Source: Salicibibacter cibarius
GTDB lineage: Bacteria > Bacillota > Bacilli > Bacillales > Marinococcaceae
Length of the DNA stretch: 64,000 nt
Reading direction: 5' to 3'
NCBI RefSeq assembly: GCF_016495725.1
Contig: NZ_CP054705.1
Span: 930,001-994,000 of the forward strand
Under the pieces are notes generated by a model. The model had not been told where the DNA came from and searched no databases. It saw only the letters and a list, made by a program, of their open reading frames with translations. A program made the translations under genes and the position numbers. Below are positions 34,680-43,789 of this stretch, in pieces. Position 1 is the first letter of the stretch, and each line of letters starts with the position of its first letter.

Positions 34680-36133
34680 TCACGGATGAAAAAGTTATGC
34701 GCAATTCGATCAACGGTGAATGGGTCGATTCGGAAGGTGGCGTCACCGAGTCGGTTCCAAACCCGGCGACTGGGGAAGCAATCGCCACGGTACCGATCTC
34801 AACAGCAGCAGATGTTGACCGTGCGGCGGAAGCAGCGAAAGAAGCCTATGAAAGCTGGTCATTGGTGCCGGTGCCTGACCGTGCGCGCTATATGTTCAAG
34901 TATCTACAGCTTCTAAACGAAAACCGGGAAGAACTGGGCGAGATCATCACGCTAGAAAATGGAAAAACGTTAAAAGATGCCCACGGCGAGGTGCAAAGAG
35001 GCATTGAAGTCGTGGAACTCGCTACATCAGCACCCAATTTGATGATGGGGGATGCGCTTCCGCAAATCGCGCGTGGCATTGACGGGTCCGTTTGGCGCTA
35101 CCCTCTCGGTGTCGTCGCGGGCATTACACCGTTTAATTTTCCAATGATGGTGCCTCTGTGGATGTTCCCGTTAGCAATCGCTTGCGGCAATACGTTTGTT
35201 TTAAAAACATCGGAGCGAACACCGATTTTAGCGGAACGACTCGTGGAATTGTTTTATGAAGCAGGGTTTCCGAAAGGCGTGTTAAACCTCGTTCACGGCG
35301 CAAAAGATGTTGTGAACCGTGTGTTGACCCAACCGGATATCGAGGCGATTTCGTTCGTTGGTTCCGAACCGGTTGCCAAACACGTCTATGAAACCGGCAC
35401 CGCCCATGGCAAGCGTGTGCAAGCATTGGCCGGAGCGAAAAATCACGCGGTCGTTATGCCGGGCTGTCACATGGAAAAAACGATCGAAGGGGTTATCGGC
35501 TCAGCGTTTGGCAGTAGCGGTCAACGCTGCATGGCTTGTTCGGTCGTGGCCGTTGTCGATGACATTGCCGATGAATTTATGGAGAAGCTCACCGCCGCGA
35601 CAAAAGATTTGAAAGTCGGGGACGGAAGATATGAAGAAAACTTCGTCGGTCCGGTCATTCGGGAGACGCATAAAGAGCGGGTCCTCGGGTATATTGACCA
35701 AGGCGTACAGGAAGGCGCAGATCTCGTCGTTGATGGGCGCGATAAAGGAGCGGAAAAAGAACAAGGCTATTACGTCGGTGCCACGATTTTTGACAATGTG
35801 AATACCGACATGACAATCTGGCAAGATGAAATATTCGCGCCGGTGCTTAGCGTTGTGCGCGTCCGTGATCTTGATGAGGCAATCGCGGTCACGAACAGCT
35901 CGCGGTTTGCAAACGGAGCGGTCATTTATACGTCAAACGGAAAAGAGGCGCAAACGTTTCGCGATCGCATCGATGCCGGCTTGATCGGCGTCAACGTCAA
36001 CGTACCCGCGCCGATGGCATTCTTTGCCTTTGCCGGTAACAAAGCATCGTTCTATGGGGACTTGGGCACAAACGGGAAAGACGGCGTGCAATTTTATACG
36101 AGGAAGAAAGTCGTGACAGAGCGGTGGTATTAA
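34676..36133 (+). CDS. mmsA: CoA-acylating methylmalonate-semialdehyde dehydrogenase
   Basis: 485 residues, the usual MmsA/IolA length. Aldehyde dehydrogenase fold with [19 protein letters not shown] (19 residues) typical of MmsA, and the catalytic cysteine in SSGQRCMAC. It converts methylmalonate (or malonate) semialdehyde plus CoA and NAD+ to propionyl-CoA (or acetyl-CoA) and CO2/bicarbonate. Translationally coupled to the HIBADH gene. It closes the valine/isobutyrate route; a role in inositol or beta-alanine breakdown is less likely given the neighbours. Confidence 0.93.
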   Translation: MITDEKVMRNSINGEWVDSEGGVTESVPNPATGEAIATVPISTAADVDRAAEAAKEAYESWSLVPVPDRARYMFKYLQLLNENREELGEIITLENGKTLKDAHGEVQRGIEVVELATSAPNLMMGDALPQIARGIDGSVWRYPLGVVAGITPFNFPMMVPLWMFPLAIACGNTFVLKTSERTPILAERLVELFYEAGFPKGVLNLVHGAKDVVNRVLTQPDIEAISFVGSEPVAKHVYETGTAHGKRVQALAGAKNHAVVMPGCHMEKTIEGVIGSAFGSSGQRCMACSVVAVVDDIADEFMEKLTAATKDLKVGDGRYEENFVGPVIRETHKERVLGYIDQGVQEGADLVVDGRDKGAEKEQGYYVGATIFDNVNTDMTIWQDEIFAPVLSVVRVRDLDEAIAVTNSSRFANGAVIYTSNGKEAQTFRDRIDAGLIGVNVNVPAPMAFFAFAGNKASFYGDLGTNGKDGVQFYTRKKVVTERWY

Positions 36134-36144
36134 CACAATTTAAA

Positions 36145-36177
36145 TTGGCGGAGAGTCCCTAGAGGCTTTCCCGCCAA
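36145..36177 (+). terminator. Hairpin after mmsA
   Basis: TTGGCGG (36145-36151) pairs with CCGCCAA (36171-36177), 12 bp after the mmsA stop. There is no T-run, so it is a possible, not certain, terminator. Confidence 0.45.
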
Positions 36178-36309
36178 TAAGAATAATGATGCGCTTTCAA
36201 AAATACCGGTAATATTTTAGGAAAATTGCTAAAAATTAGTGATTAGGAAATACTAATTTCTTATGAATGCTCAAGGCATGGTCAATCAATTCTTTTGGAG
36301 GTGGATGTG

Positions 36310-36579
36310 TTGAAAGCATATAAAAAAGAAGTGAAATTCACAATTTGGATGGTGCTAGCTTTTGTTGTTTTTGGAAATGGTTTTGGAATAATGTTCTCGA
36401 TGTTTCCCTTTGAAGGGGTTACGTTATTTGGTTTTCCGATAAGGTACATTATCCCAATTCTTTTCGGATGGTTTGGTGTTTACTTTTTAACCATTTTGGC
36501 AGGTCGGATGGGGAATCGATTGGATGCAAAAATTGAAGAAGAAATAGAAGGTACAGAACAACGAAAGGAAGTGGGTTAA
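36310..36579 (+). CDS. Small membrane subunit of an SSS symporter
   Basis: 89 residues with two hydrophobic segments (about 10-35 and 45-70) and a charged, Glu-rich C-terminus. Its stop is directly followed by the start of the SSS symporter. Small two-helix partners are known for several SSS carriers (DUF485 and DUF4212 types); assignment here is by size and position. TTG 36310 is chosen because GGAGGTGGATG precedes it; GTG 36307 is possible. Confidence 0.75.
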   Translation: MKAYKKEVKFTIWMVLAFVVFGNGFGIMFSMFPFEGVTLFGFPIRYIIPILFGWFGVYFLTILAGRMGNRLDAKIEEEIEGTEQRKEVG

Positions 36580-38226
36580 ATGGAGGAAACCTATCAATTA
36601 TCAAATCCAGTATTGGGGATAGTCGTTGTATTGGTAACATTTGTTTTATTTTATGTGGTAAGTTATGTTTCTAATCGAAAACAAACTACTGTAGGAGATT
36701 TATACATTGCCGGTGGGAAAGTAGGCGCATTTACAAATGGTTTGGCTATGTCGTCCAGTTATATGAGTCTTGCTACCTTTTTAGGCATTACAGCCCTTAT
36801 TCTTGAACTGCAAATGCCGTTAATTATTTTGTGGATTCAGCTAATCGTTGCCATCCCACTAATTACGATTATTTACGGTACGAGCCTACGAAGGATGGGG
36901 GTGACTTCTCCAACGCACTTTATTCGTGAACGGTATGGTGTTAAAGCTTGTATTATAGCTGCTGTGTTTATGATTATTGTCTCTATTATGTATGCGCTTG
37001 GACAAATGATCGGTGTTGCGGCTGCTTTTGAAACGCTTTTAGGTGTTCCATATATTGCAGGACTTTTTGTAGGCGGGCTTATTATTGTCGGATATATAAC
37101 CATTGGAGGGATGTCAGGAGCGACAACGAATGCAGCTATTCAAATGGTAATTATTGCGCTCATGTTTATCATCCCTCTTGGAGCGATTATGAAAGCGTTA
37201 GGGGGATCCGGTTGGTTTTTTCCGCCTCTATTATACTCAGATATGGTCCCAGCTATGTTAGAAGCGTTCCCAAGTTTTTTTGACTATGAATTTCCAACAA
37301 AGTGGTTTATTGCGCTTATTCCGGCAATTACAATTGGGGCTTTGGGACTTCCTCATTTAGCTATGAGGGTTTATACTTCATCTAGTTTAAGAAGTGCGAG
37401 GTCGGCAATGGTTTGGTACGCTTTTGTTACCGGTTTAGTGTTTTCAGCTACGTACGCAATGGGATTTGTTGGCGTTTATGCTACTGAAACGCAAGGGTTA
37501 TTTATTGAAGCCGGAGATGCTGATAGGTTGACGATGATCCTAAACATTGTGTATAACCCTGAATGGGTTGCGGCCTTAGTTATTGCCGGAGCTATTGCTG
37601 CAGGTGTCTCAACATTGAGCGGAAATCTTTTGTCAATTGGAGCTTTATTATCGCAAGATATTATAGCAACGCTTAAACCGGAATTGACGGAGAAAGCTAA
37701 AGTCCGTATGGGTTATTTAGCCATATTTTTAGGAGGAGTCGCTAGTATTCTCCTAGGTATAAATCCACCGGAATTCCTTACGATCAGTATATTCTGGGCT
37801 TTTGGCTTAGCCGGAGTAACCATTGCTCCACTCATAATAATGGGAGTATGGTGGAAGGAAACGAATCGCTATGGTGCAATAGCAGCTTCATCTATCGGCG
37901 GTATTGTTTACATTCTTCTATCGCCGTTCGTTGCTCCAAGTCTGGTTCTTACCGACCATGGTGTTACAAATGAGATGGGGATATCCGGTGCGATGTTTGC
38001 AGTTCCCTTAAGTTTTATTATTCTGATCGTTGTTTCCTATGTGACTAATCGCATGCCAAGTCTTGCGGATAAATTGACGACGAAAGAAGATCATGAATTA
38101 ATCGAACGTATACATGGGTGGAAGGATGTACAAGCTTATCGCTATAACAGTAAACTTGGCCCAGTGATTGCGTTAGTGCTTAGTTTTGCTGTTGGTATAT
38201 GGGCGCTTTTCCCTTGGGGTATGTAG
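36580..38226 (+). CDS. Sodium:solute symporter (SSS family)
   Basis: 548 residues with about thirteen membrane segments. SSS hallmarks are GDLYIAGGKVGAFTNGLAMS near the N-terminus (20 residues) and AGAIAAGVSTLSGNLLSIGA in the middle. It resembles the acetate/pyruvate-type carriers (ActP-like) and would import a small organic acid with Na+. It begins at the base after the small subunit's stop codon. The genes from 36310 to 39344 are more AT-rich than their neighbours, and the module interrupts the two halves of the valine/isobutyrate pathway, so it may supply one of the acids. Confidence 0.88.
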   Translation: MEETYQLSNPVLGIVVVLVTFVLFYVVSYVSNRKQTTVGDLYIAGGKVGAFTNGLAMSSSYMSLATFLGITALILELQMPLIILWIQLIVAIPLITIIYGTSLRRMGVTSPTHFIRERYGVKACIIAAVFMIIVSIMYALGQMIGVAAAFETLLGVPYIAGLFVGGLIIVGYITIGGMSGATTNAAIQMVIIALMFIIPLGAIMKALGGSGWFFPPLLYSDMVPAMLEAFPSFFDYEFPTKWFIALIPAITIGALGLPHLAMRVYTSSSLRSARSAMVWYAFVTGLVFSATYAMGFVGVYATETQGLFIEAGDADRLTMILNIVYNPEWVAALVIAGAIAAGVSTLSGNLLSIGALLSQDIIATLKPELTEKAKVRMGYLAIFLGGVASILLGINPPEFLTISIFWAFGLAGVTIAPLIIMGVWWKETNRYGAIAASSIGGIVYILLSPFVAPSLVLTDHGVTNEMGISGAMFAVPLSFIILIVVSYVTNRMPSLADKLTTKEDHELIERIHGWKDVQAYRYNSKLGPVIALVLSFAVGIWALFPWGM

Positions 38227-38255
38227 AAAATTATAAGATTGGGGGGTTAAGAATT

Positions 38256-38816
38256 TTGATTGGAAAAATGATAGTATTGGAGCGCGATGCATATCAAACG
38301 TTCATGGAGAGTCAAAAAGCATCGAAATACAGTCGAGCAACATTAGTTATGGTGGGTGTTATGTATGGTGTGATGGCTGTTATGGTTAATCTCCAATTTC
38401 TATCCGGTTTCAATTCCCTATTTTTGGGGCTTGTCATTGCACCACTTTTATTAATAGCACTGGGCTTATTAACGGCGGTTGTTACTAAATTTGGTTTGAC
38501 CCTACTTCTTTGGGCCGGTGCACGTGCATTTGGTGGACCCGGGCGAATGAAGGAGGTAAATCAAATTGTTTCAATCTCTCTTCTTCCAGGACTTTTAAGT
38601 GCCCCAATCCTTATGGAAGTCGATGTACCGAATTTAGGATTAATTTTGGTAATCATAGGACTTTTCTTTGGGATCGGTTGGATGTATCTCATTTGTGTCA
38701 GAATAATAGAAACGACGCAACAATTCTCAAAGACCAAAGCTTATCTTTCAGTATTAGCTTCTTTTGTATTTTTTACGAGTGTGTATTATCTCGTTTTACC
38801 AGTCCCGACTTTATAA
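38256..38816 (+). CDS. Membrane protein of the Yip1/YIPF type
   Basis: 186 residues with five predicted membrane segments. The pattern of an N-terminal cytoplasmic part followed by five helices, with the GxxR-F-GGPGRMKEV segment in the loop, resembles Yip1-domain proteins. Function unknown. TTG 38256 follows GGGGGG; an ORF start further upstream would overlap the symporter without a ribosome site. It lies 29 bp after the symporter gene and probably belongs to its operon. Confidence 0.65.
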   Translation: MIGKMIVLERDAYQTFMESQKASKYSRATLVMVGVMYGVMAVMVNLQFLSGFNSLFLGLVIAPLLLIALGLLTAVVTKFGLTLLLWAGARAFGGPGRMKEVNQIVSISLLPGLLSAPILMEVDVPNLGLILVIIGLFFGIGWMYLICVRIIETTQQFSKTKAYLSVLASFVFFTSVYYLVLPVPTL

Positions 38817-38845
38817 TAGCGAAATGAATAGTTAGTAGAAGGTAA

Positions 38846-38894
38846 GAGCCCCCTAAGTGAAATTCTTAGCAAACAACATGAGGCTCATTTTTTT
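38846..38894 (+). terminator. Rho-independent terminator after the Yip1-like gene
   Basis: Outer stem GAGCC (38846-38850) with GGCTC (38882-38886), inner stem CTAAG with CTTAG, then ATTTTTTT. It lies just before the ribosome site of the MaoC-like gene. Confidence 0.65.
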
Positions 38895-38909
38895 GGAGGG
38901 CAGATTAGT

Positions 38910-39344
38910 ATGAAATATGAGCAAATGGAGATAAATAACATTTATAAAACCGCAACTTATACGGTGACAAAAGAGGAAATATACAACTTTGCTTTAAAAT
39001 TTGATCCCCAATATATGCATACTGATGATGAGAAAGCAAACAAAAGTATTTTCGGAGGGGTAATCGCTTCAGGACTTCACACCTTGAGTATCAGTTGGAA
39101 ACTATGGGTTGATATGAATTTGATTGGGGAAGATATCATTGGTGGAGTTAGGATGGACCATGAGTTTTTAAAGCCTGTGTACCCGGGAGATATATTAACC
39201 GTAGAGGCACGTATTATCGACAAGCAAGATCATAATTACAAGAAAGATAGAGGCTATATTTCAATTTTATTAAACACTTATAATCAAGATAAAAAAATAG
39301 TTATGAATTTAAATTTTCTTGGGTTGATAAAAAGGGGTTATTAA
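38910..39344 (+). CDS. MaoC-like dehydratase (R-specific enoyl-CoA hydratase type)
   Basis: 144 residues, a single hot-dog domain. The active-site segment FDPQYMHTD holds the Asp-x4-His pair (hydratase motif), followed by SIFGGVIASGLHT. Such enzymes hydrate 2-enoyl-CoA or act on beta-hydroxyacyl-CoA. ATG 38910 follows TTGGAGGGC. Being within the CoA-pathway region it could complement the crotonase at 41029, but a direct role is unproven. Confidence 0.88.
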   Translation: MKYEQMEINNIYKTATYTVTKEEIYNFALKFDPQYMHTDDEKANKSIFGGVIASGLHTLSISWKLWVDMNLIGEDIIGGVRMDHEFLKPVYPGDILTVEARIIDKQDHNYKKDRGYISILLNTYNQDKKIVMNLNFLGLIKRGY

Positions 39345-39361
39345 CAAGGGGATATTGTGCT

Positions 39362-39403
39362 AAAAATTCGAAGTAAGGATCTTAGCCTCGCTTCGAATTT
39401 TTT
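39362..39403. terminator. Bidirectional terminator
   Basis: AAATTCGAAG (39364-39373) and CTTCGAATTT (39391-39400) form a perfect 10-bp stem flanked by A-runs on the left and T-runs on the right, between the convergent MaoC-like and nucleotidyltransferase-like genes. Confidence 0.85.
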
Positions 39404-39404
39404 C

Positions 39405-39989
39405 TTATGCACGATCGTTATACGTATTCCGAATATCCAACTCTCCCCACGTCGCCGACCAATTTTTTTTCACGACCCTTTCCTTGTACACAGCAAGCCG
39501 TTCTTCCGTTTCTCTGAAAAAGGGTGTGGGCCGCACCGTCCCTTGAAGCACATCCTCCACTCCGCATGGAGCCGTAAGCGTCACACGCCCATCAACTCCT
39601 AGCCTTACGCCGAGGGTGGTTGCCGTTTCCGGGAATTTTGAGATCGCGTCAACGGATGAAGTGTAAGGTGGACCGCCGTTCACAAGGTGCATTCTTGCCT
39701 GGTTTTTCACGGACCAAGGAACGAGAGGAAGCACATTTTTTAGTTGCTCCTCTCGCTTCTTTTCTTCGCTTTCATCGATGTTCCCGGCATCAAAATAGAT
39801 GACATCCACGTCCGGCAAAGGTGTTCGCTTATGAAAATCGTGCAATGTATCCCAGATTTTCGCTCTCACAAAACCGGAGCAGATCCAGCCATCAGGCAAC
39901 TGCAAATCCTTTACCGCCTGCAAAACTTCCATCATCCATCGGTCGCGTTCAATCACATCAATAATGTCCGCTTCGCTATGAAGCTTCAA
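39405..39989 (-). CDS. Nucleotidyltransferase family protein (NTP_transf_6, COG3575)
   Basis: 194 residues. The segment CSGFVRAKIWD carries the G-x-R-x3-WD signature and LPDVDVIYFD the Asp-x-Asp metal pair. Function of the family is not established. It starts with TTG 39989 inside the last codons of the 3-hydroxyisobutyryl-CoA hydrolase gene (14-bp overlap), so it is translationally linked to that operon although no metabolic connection is evident. Confidence 0.85.
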   Translation of the reverse strand: MKLHSEADIIDVIERDRWMMEVLQAVKDLQLPDGWICSGFVRAKIWDTLHDFHKRTPLPDVDVIYFDAGNIDESEEKKREEQLKNVLPLVPWSVKNQARMHLVNGGPPYTSSVDAISKFPETATTLGVRLGVDGRVTLTAPCGVEDVLQGTVRPTPFFRETEERLAVYKERVVKKNWSATWGELDIRNTYNDRA

Positions 39990-41019
39990 AGAACTGCTCT
40001 ACCTTCGCATCTGACACATCTGCCAAGCGTTTGTACGTGTAGTCTGGGCTTTGGCTCTTTTTGAAAATAACCGCTTCGACACCTTTGTAGAAATCGTCGT
40101 GCTTCAAAAAGTTTACGGCAATAACGAGGTCCATCTCTAACGTTTCGGCGAGTGATTTGTTTTCACTGTCGATCATGTGTTTCAATGTTACTTTTTCGGA
40201 AACCGGTGATTTTGACAGCAATGTTTCTCGTGTTTCTGCAGCGAATGCCCCGTCCCCGTTCTCCAATTTTTCCACGATCGCCTCAATCGAACCCGCGTTA
40301 AAATAACGATCGATCGCTTCTTGCATGGAAGCAAGGGGCGCTTCTTCTTCCGGCGTGCTGTTTTGTTCGGCGAGAATGTCATCGAGTTTGCCTGTTGGAT
40401 CTGTTTTGTTCACCCAATCGATTTCATGCAACTTATCAAGTAAGTCCGTCAATTCCGAGACGTAATGCTCGGCCGCCCCTATATAGAGCACGTCCGCGGC
40501 TTTTATGGTTGCCGATGTCAAGGCAAGATAACGACCGGTATAGCCGGGGGCTTGGTTTAAAAGATGAACCGCACCCACATCCGGAAAGAAGCCGATGTTC
40601 ATTTCCGGCATCGCCCATTTCGTACGGGCGGTAACAACCCGGTGGCTTGCTCCTTGCGTGAGACCGACACCGCCGCCCATAACGACGCCATCAAGGCAGG
40701 CGACGATCGGTTTCGGGTACTCCTTCACCATTAGGTCCACACGATATTCTTCCTTGAAAAATTCCCTTGCTTTCTCGAAGGATTCTCCGCCGTTTTGGGC
40801 TTCCGATAACGTTTTGATGTCACCGCCGGCGCAGAAACCTTTTTCCCCGGCACCATCCATCACGATCACTTGGACGGAATGATCGTTGCGCCAAGCTTCC
40901 AACTGCTCCCCGATCGCTACAATCATGTCTAGGCTTAATGAATTCAGTGCTTTTGGCCGATTTAATGTGATCGTTGCCAATCCTTTTCGGTTTGTTGAAA
41001 ATGTAACTTCGTTTGTCAT
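39976..41019 (-). CDS. 3-hydroxyisobutyryl-CoA hydrolase
   Basis: 347 residues of the crotonase superfamily, with the long C-terminal part that separates HIBYL-CoA hydrolases from enoyl-CoA hydratases (about 260). The oxyanion-hole segment FCAGGDIKTL, the GGGVGLTQGASHR segment and MPEMNIGFFPDVGA, with the catalytic Glu and Asp, match the family. It releases 3-hydroxyisobutyrate from its CoA ester in valine breakdown. ATG 41019 follows AGGAGGT. It lies 9 bp after the enoyl-CoA hydratase gene. Confidence 0.92.
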   Translation of the reverse strand: MTNEVTFSTNRKGLATITLNRPKALNSLSLDMIVAIGEQLEAWRNDHSVQVIVMDGAGEKGFCAGGDIKTLSEAQNGGESFEKAREFFKEEYRVDLMVKEYPKPIVACLDGVVMGGGVGLTQGASHRVVTARTKWAMPEMNIGFFPDVGAVHLLNQAPGYTGRYLALTSATIKAADVLYIGAAEHYVSELTDLLDKLHEIDWVNKTDPTGKLDDILAEQNSTPEEEAPLASMQEAIDRYFNAGSIEAIVEKLENGDGAFAAETRETLLSKSPVSEKVTLKHMIDSENKSLAETLEMDLVIAVNFLKHDDFYKGVEAVIFKKSQSPDYTYKRLADVSDAKVEQFFEAS

Positions 41020-41028
41020 TTTTACCTC

Positions 41029-41817
41029 CTAGGAATGCCTAAAATCAGGGGTTCGTTTGTCGATAAACGCCCGGACGCCTTCTTTACCGTCATCGCTGCA
41101 AAAGAGTTCGCCAAAGAATTGCCGCTCAAGTTCCAAACCATCTTCTGTTGAACCATCCACACCATTCATAATCGCAGTTACCGCGCGCTCGATGCTCGTC
41201 ATGCTTTTGCCTTCAATTAGTTGCTCTGCAAAAACGTGGGCGTCTGCACGGACGGATTCGCCCGGAACGACACGTTGGACGAGGCCGAGATCAGCGGCTT
41301 CATTTGCTTTCATGTTTTTGCTCGTCAAAATAAATTCCATGGCCCGCGCCGAGCCTAGATATCGGCGCAAGCGTTGCGTGCCGCCGAAAGATGGGATTAA
41401 ACCGAGTTTGAGTTCCGGTAGCCCCAGGACAGCGTCTTCAGCCGCGAATCGGTAGTGGCAAGCCATCGCTACTTCAAGGCCGCCGCCTAAAGCCGCTCCA
41501 TTAATCGCGGCAACCACCGGTTTTTTTGACTTCTCAATCTCCTCGCAAAGGTCTTGGCCCGCCTTGGATATGGCTTCGGCTTTCGATGCATCGTCAAACG
41601 CGTCCACAAATTTTTTAATGTCGGCACCGGCGACGAAAAAACGTCCGGCACCTGTCAAAAGGATCGCCCGAGTGTCTGGATCATTGGACAATGTTTTAAA
41701 GACACCCCGCAACTCGTTAATGGAGTCCGGAGACAGTGTATTTGCCGGGGGATGATCGATTTCTACCGTCGTGACAAAAGATTCCGTGGATACGTTTACA
41801 TAATTGTAGCTCGTCAT
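41029..41817 (-). CDS. Enoyl-CoA hydratase
   Basis: 262 residues, the standard crotonase length. Oxyanion-hole segments VAGADIKKF and NGAALGGGLEVAMACH and the catalytic glutamate in GLPELKLGLIPSFGGTQ are present. It would hydrate methacrylyl-CoA to 3-hydroxyisobutyryl-CoA in the context of the next gene. ATG 41817 is supported by AAGGAGG; an in-frame ATG at 41895 is too far upstream and lacks a ribosome site. First gene of a three-gene minus-strand operon. Confidence 0.92.
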   Translation of the reverse strand: MTSYNYVNVSTESFVTTVEIDHPPANTLSPDSINELRGVFKTLSNDPDTRAILLTGAGRFFVAGADIKKFVDAFDDASKAEAISKAGQDLCEEIEKSKKPVVAAINGAALGGGLEVAMACHYRFAAEDAVLGLPELKLGLIPSFGGTQRLRRYLGSARAMEFILTSKNMKANEAADLGLVQRVVPGESVRADAHVFAEQLIEGKSMTSIERAVTAIMNGVDGSTEDGLELERQFFGELFCSDDGKEGVRAFIDKRTPDFRHS

Positions 41818-41966
41818 AAAAAATACCTCCTTGTCTAGCATAAATGCAAGAATTATGCCAAATAAAAATAGAGCGCTTCCATCTCTATTATACATGATTT
41901 GGAATTCTATTGGATAGGTATGATATTATGGTTTCATAGAGAAGAAGCAAAAGAGGAGGTTTTTCG

Positions 41967-42830
41967 ATGAGTAAAACGGTCGGGTTTATCGGTATTGGCG
42001 TGATGGGGAAAAGCATGGGGAAACATATTTTGGATGCGGGCTATCCGTTGCTCGTCTACACGCGAACGAAAGCGAAAGCGGACGATCTCGTCGCCAGCGG
42101 TGCCACCTGGAAAGATTCCGTGCAGGAACTTGCGTCCGAGGCCGACATTGTCATTACGATGATCGGGTATCCGCAAGATGTGGAGGATGTTTATTTTTCA
42201 GAAAACGGATTGCTCGCACATATGAAAAAAGGCGCCACGTTGATCGATATGACAACGTCCAAACCGTCTTTGGCAAAAAAAATCGCGGCATCGGCAAAAG
42301 AGCAAGAGGGTGCGGCTTTGGACGCCCCTGTTTCCGGCGGTGACGTGGGCGCGCGCAACGGCAAACTTGTGATCATGGTTGGTGGCGACGAAGACGCTTA
42401 CGATCAGTCCCTACCCTTATTTCAAGTGATGGGGGAAAATGTTCAACACATGGGACCCGCCGGGAGCGGCCAACATACGAAAATGTGTAATCAAATTGCC
42501 GTGGCGGCTAGCATGATAGGCGCGGCAGAGGCGATGGGTTATGCAAAACATGCCGGCCTCGACCAGGAAAAAGTATTGAAGAGCATTTCAACGGGTGCCG
42601 GCGGCAGCTGGACACTGCAAAATTTGGCACCACGCATGTTGCAAGAAGACTTCGCCCCCGGCTTTTATGTGAAACATTTTATCAAGGATATGGAGATCGC
42701 GATCGAAGAGTCCGAACAAATGAAAGAAGGGTTGCCCGGCGTCGAATTGGTGAAAGCTTTGTATGATAAACTCGCTGAGCAAGGGGAAGAAAATAGCGGG
42801 ACGCAATCGATTTATAAACTATGGGAATAA
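41967..42830 (+). CDS. 3-hydroxyisobutyrate dehydrogenase-like NAD(P) oxidoreductase, second copy
   Basis: 287 residues of the beta-hydroxyacid dehydrogenase family. It has FIGIGVMGKSMGKH for the nucleotide, DAPVSGGDVGARNG for the substrate loop and the catalytic lysine in GQHTKMCNQIA. It resembles the tartronate-semialdehyde reductase/GLYR branch as much as HIBADH, so the substrate is open. ATG 41967 follows AGAGGAGG. It is divergent from the hydratase/hydrolase operon, sharing a 150-bp upstream region, and heads a four-gene run to the GNAT gene. Confidence 0.88.
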   Translation: MSKTVGFIGIGVMGKSMGKHILDAGYPLLVYTRTKAKADDLVASGATWKDSVQELASEADIVITMIGYPQDVEDVYFSENGLLAHMKKGATLIDMTTSKPSLAKKIAASAKEQEGAALDAPVSGGDVGARNGKLVIMVGGDEDAYDQSLPLFQVMGENVQHMGPAGSGQHTKMCNQIAVAASMIGAAEAMGYAKHAGLDQEKVLKSISTGAGGSWTLQNLAPRMLQEDFAPGFYVKHFIKDMEIAIEESEQMKEGLPGVELVKALYDKLAEQGEENSGTQSIYKLWE

Positions 42831-42841
42831 GGGAAGCTTAG

Positions 42842-43015
42842 ATGAAACATTTAAAAGACAAAAAAGTGATCGGAATGTTCATTCTCTCGATCATTCTGGC
42901 GAGTGTGGCCGCTATTTTTGCCGTATACGGAAGCATGCATTGGGTCGTGACATTAGTTGCTTCGCAGGCCGTATTGGTCATGGCGTTTCGCCGTATTATT
43001 TTGAAAGCCGATTAA
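42842..43015 (+). CDS. 57-residue two-helix membrane protein
   Basis: A short reading frame beginning MKHLKDKKVIGMF and ending RRIILKAD. It has two hydrophobic helices separated by a short YGSMH turn and positively charged ends. AAGGGAAG precedes the ATG at a good distance, it lies 11 bp after the HIBADH-like gene and 31 bp before the SDR gene, and its codon use matches them. No family is recognised. Confidence 0.7.
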   Translation: MKHLKDKKVIGMFILSIILASVAAIFAVYGSMHWVVTLVASQAVLVMAFRRIILKAD

Positions 43016-43046
43016 TGGGTATTTTTCGGAAAAGGAGTTTTAAAAC

Positions 43047-43772
43047 ATGCAATCGATCTCAGGGAAAACAGCACTCATCACCGGAGCGGGGCGTGGCATC
43101 GGACGTGCACTTGCCCACGCGTTCGCCCGCGAAGGCGTTCACGTGGCACTCATGGGTAGAACACGTGCGAACGTGGAAAATGTGGCAAAAGAGTTGGAGA
43201 CATATGATGTTAAAGTGTTGAGCGTCCAAGCGGATGTTTCCGATGTCGGTATGGTGAAAGACGTTGTTCAAAGTGTGAAAGACACGCTCGGGAAGATCGA
43301 TATCTTGATTAATAATGCCGGTATCGGGAGGTATGGCCGTTTTCTCGACCTCAGCGAAGATGATTGGCGGAGCGTCTGGGATGTGAATGTCATGGGCGTC
43401 TATCATGTCACTCAAGCCGTGCTGCCGGAAATGATCGAGCGTCAGGCCGGGGAAATCATCAATATTTCTTCGACATCAGGGCTCCGCGGCACCGAGGGTT
43501 CCAGTGCCTACAGCGCTTCGAAGTTCGCTGTGCTTGGGATGACAGAGTCATTAATGAGAGAAATGCGAAGAGAGAATATTCGTGTCCAAGCGATCAGCCC
43601 AAGTAAAGTGATCACCGATTTTGCGTCCGAACACAACTTAAGCGACGGAACGGAAGACGCCGAACACTTTATGCAAGCAGAAGACTTGGCGGATGTCGTC
43701 ATCTCGCAATTGAAACTGCACCCGCGCATGTTCGTGAAAAATGCCGAGTTGTGGGCGACGAATCCGAAGTAA
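43047..43772 (+). CDS. SDR-family 3-oxoacyl-ACP reductase-like protein
   Basis: 241 residues, a classical short-chain dehydrogenase. TGAGRGIG (about 12-19) is the cofactor site, NNAG the structural motif, Ser in INISSTSG and Tyr-x3-Lys in YSASK form the catalytic set. FabG-like enzymes reduce 3-oxoacyl thioesters with NADPH, but single extra copies often have other substrates. The start follows AAAAGGAGTT. It lies in a run with the HIBADH-like gene, the small membrane protein and a GNAT gene. Confidence 0.88.
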   Translation: MQSISGKTALITGAGRGIGRALAHAFAREGVHVALMGRTRANVENVAKELETYDVKVLSVQADVSDVGMVKDVVQSVKDTLGKIDILINNAGIGRYGRFLDLSEDDWRSVWDVNVMGVYHVTQAVLPEMIERQAGEIINISSTSGLRGTEGSSAYSASKFAVLGMTESLMREMRRENIRVQAISPSKVITDFASEHNLSDGTEDAEHFMQAEDLADVVISQLKLHPRMFVKNAELWATNPK

Positions 43773-43789
43773 TAGGAGTGTGAAAAAGA

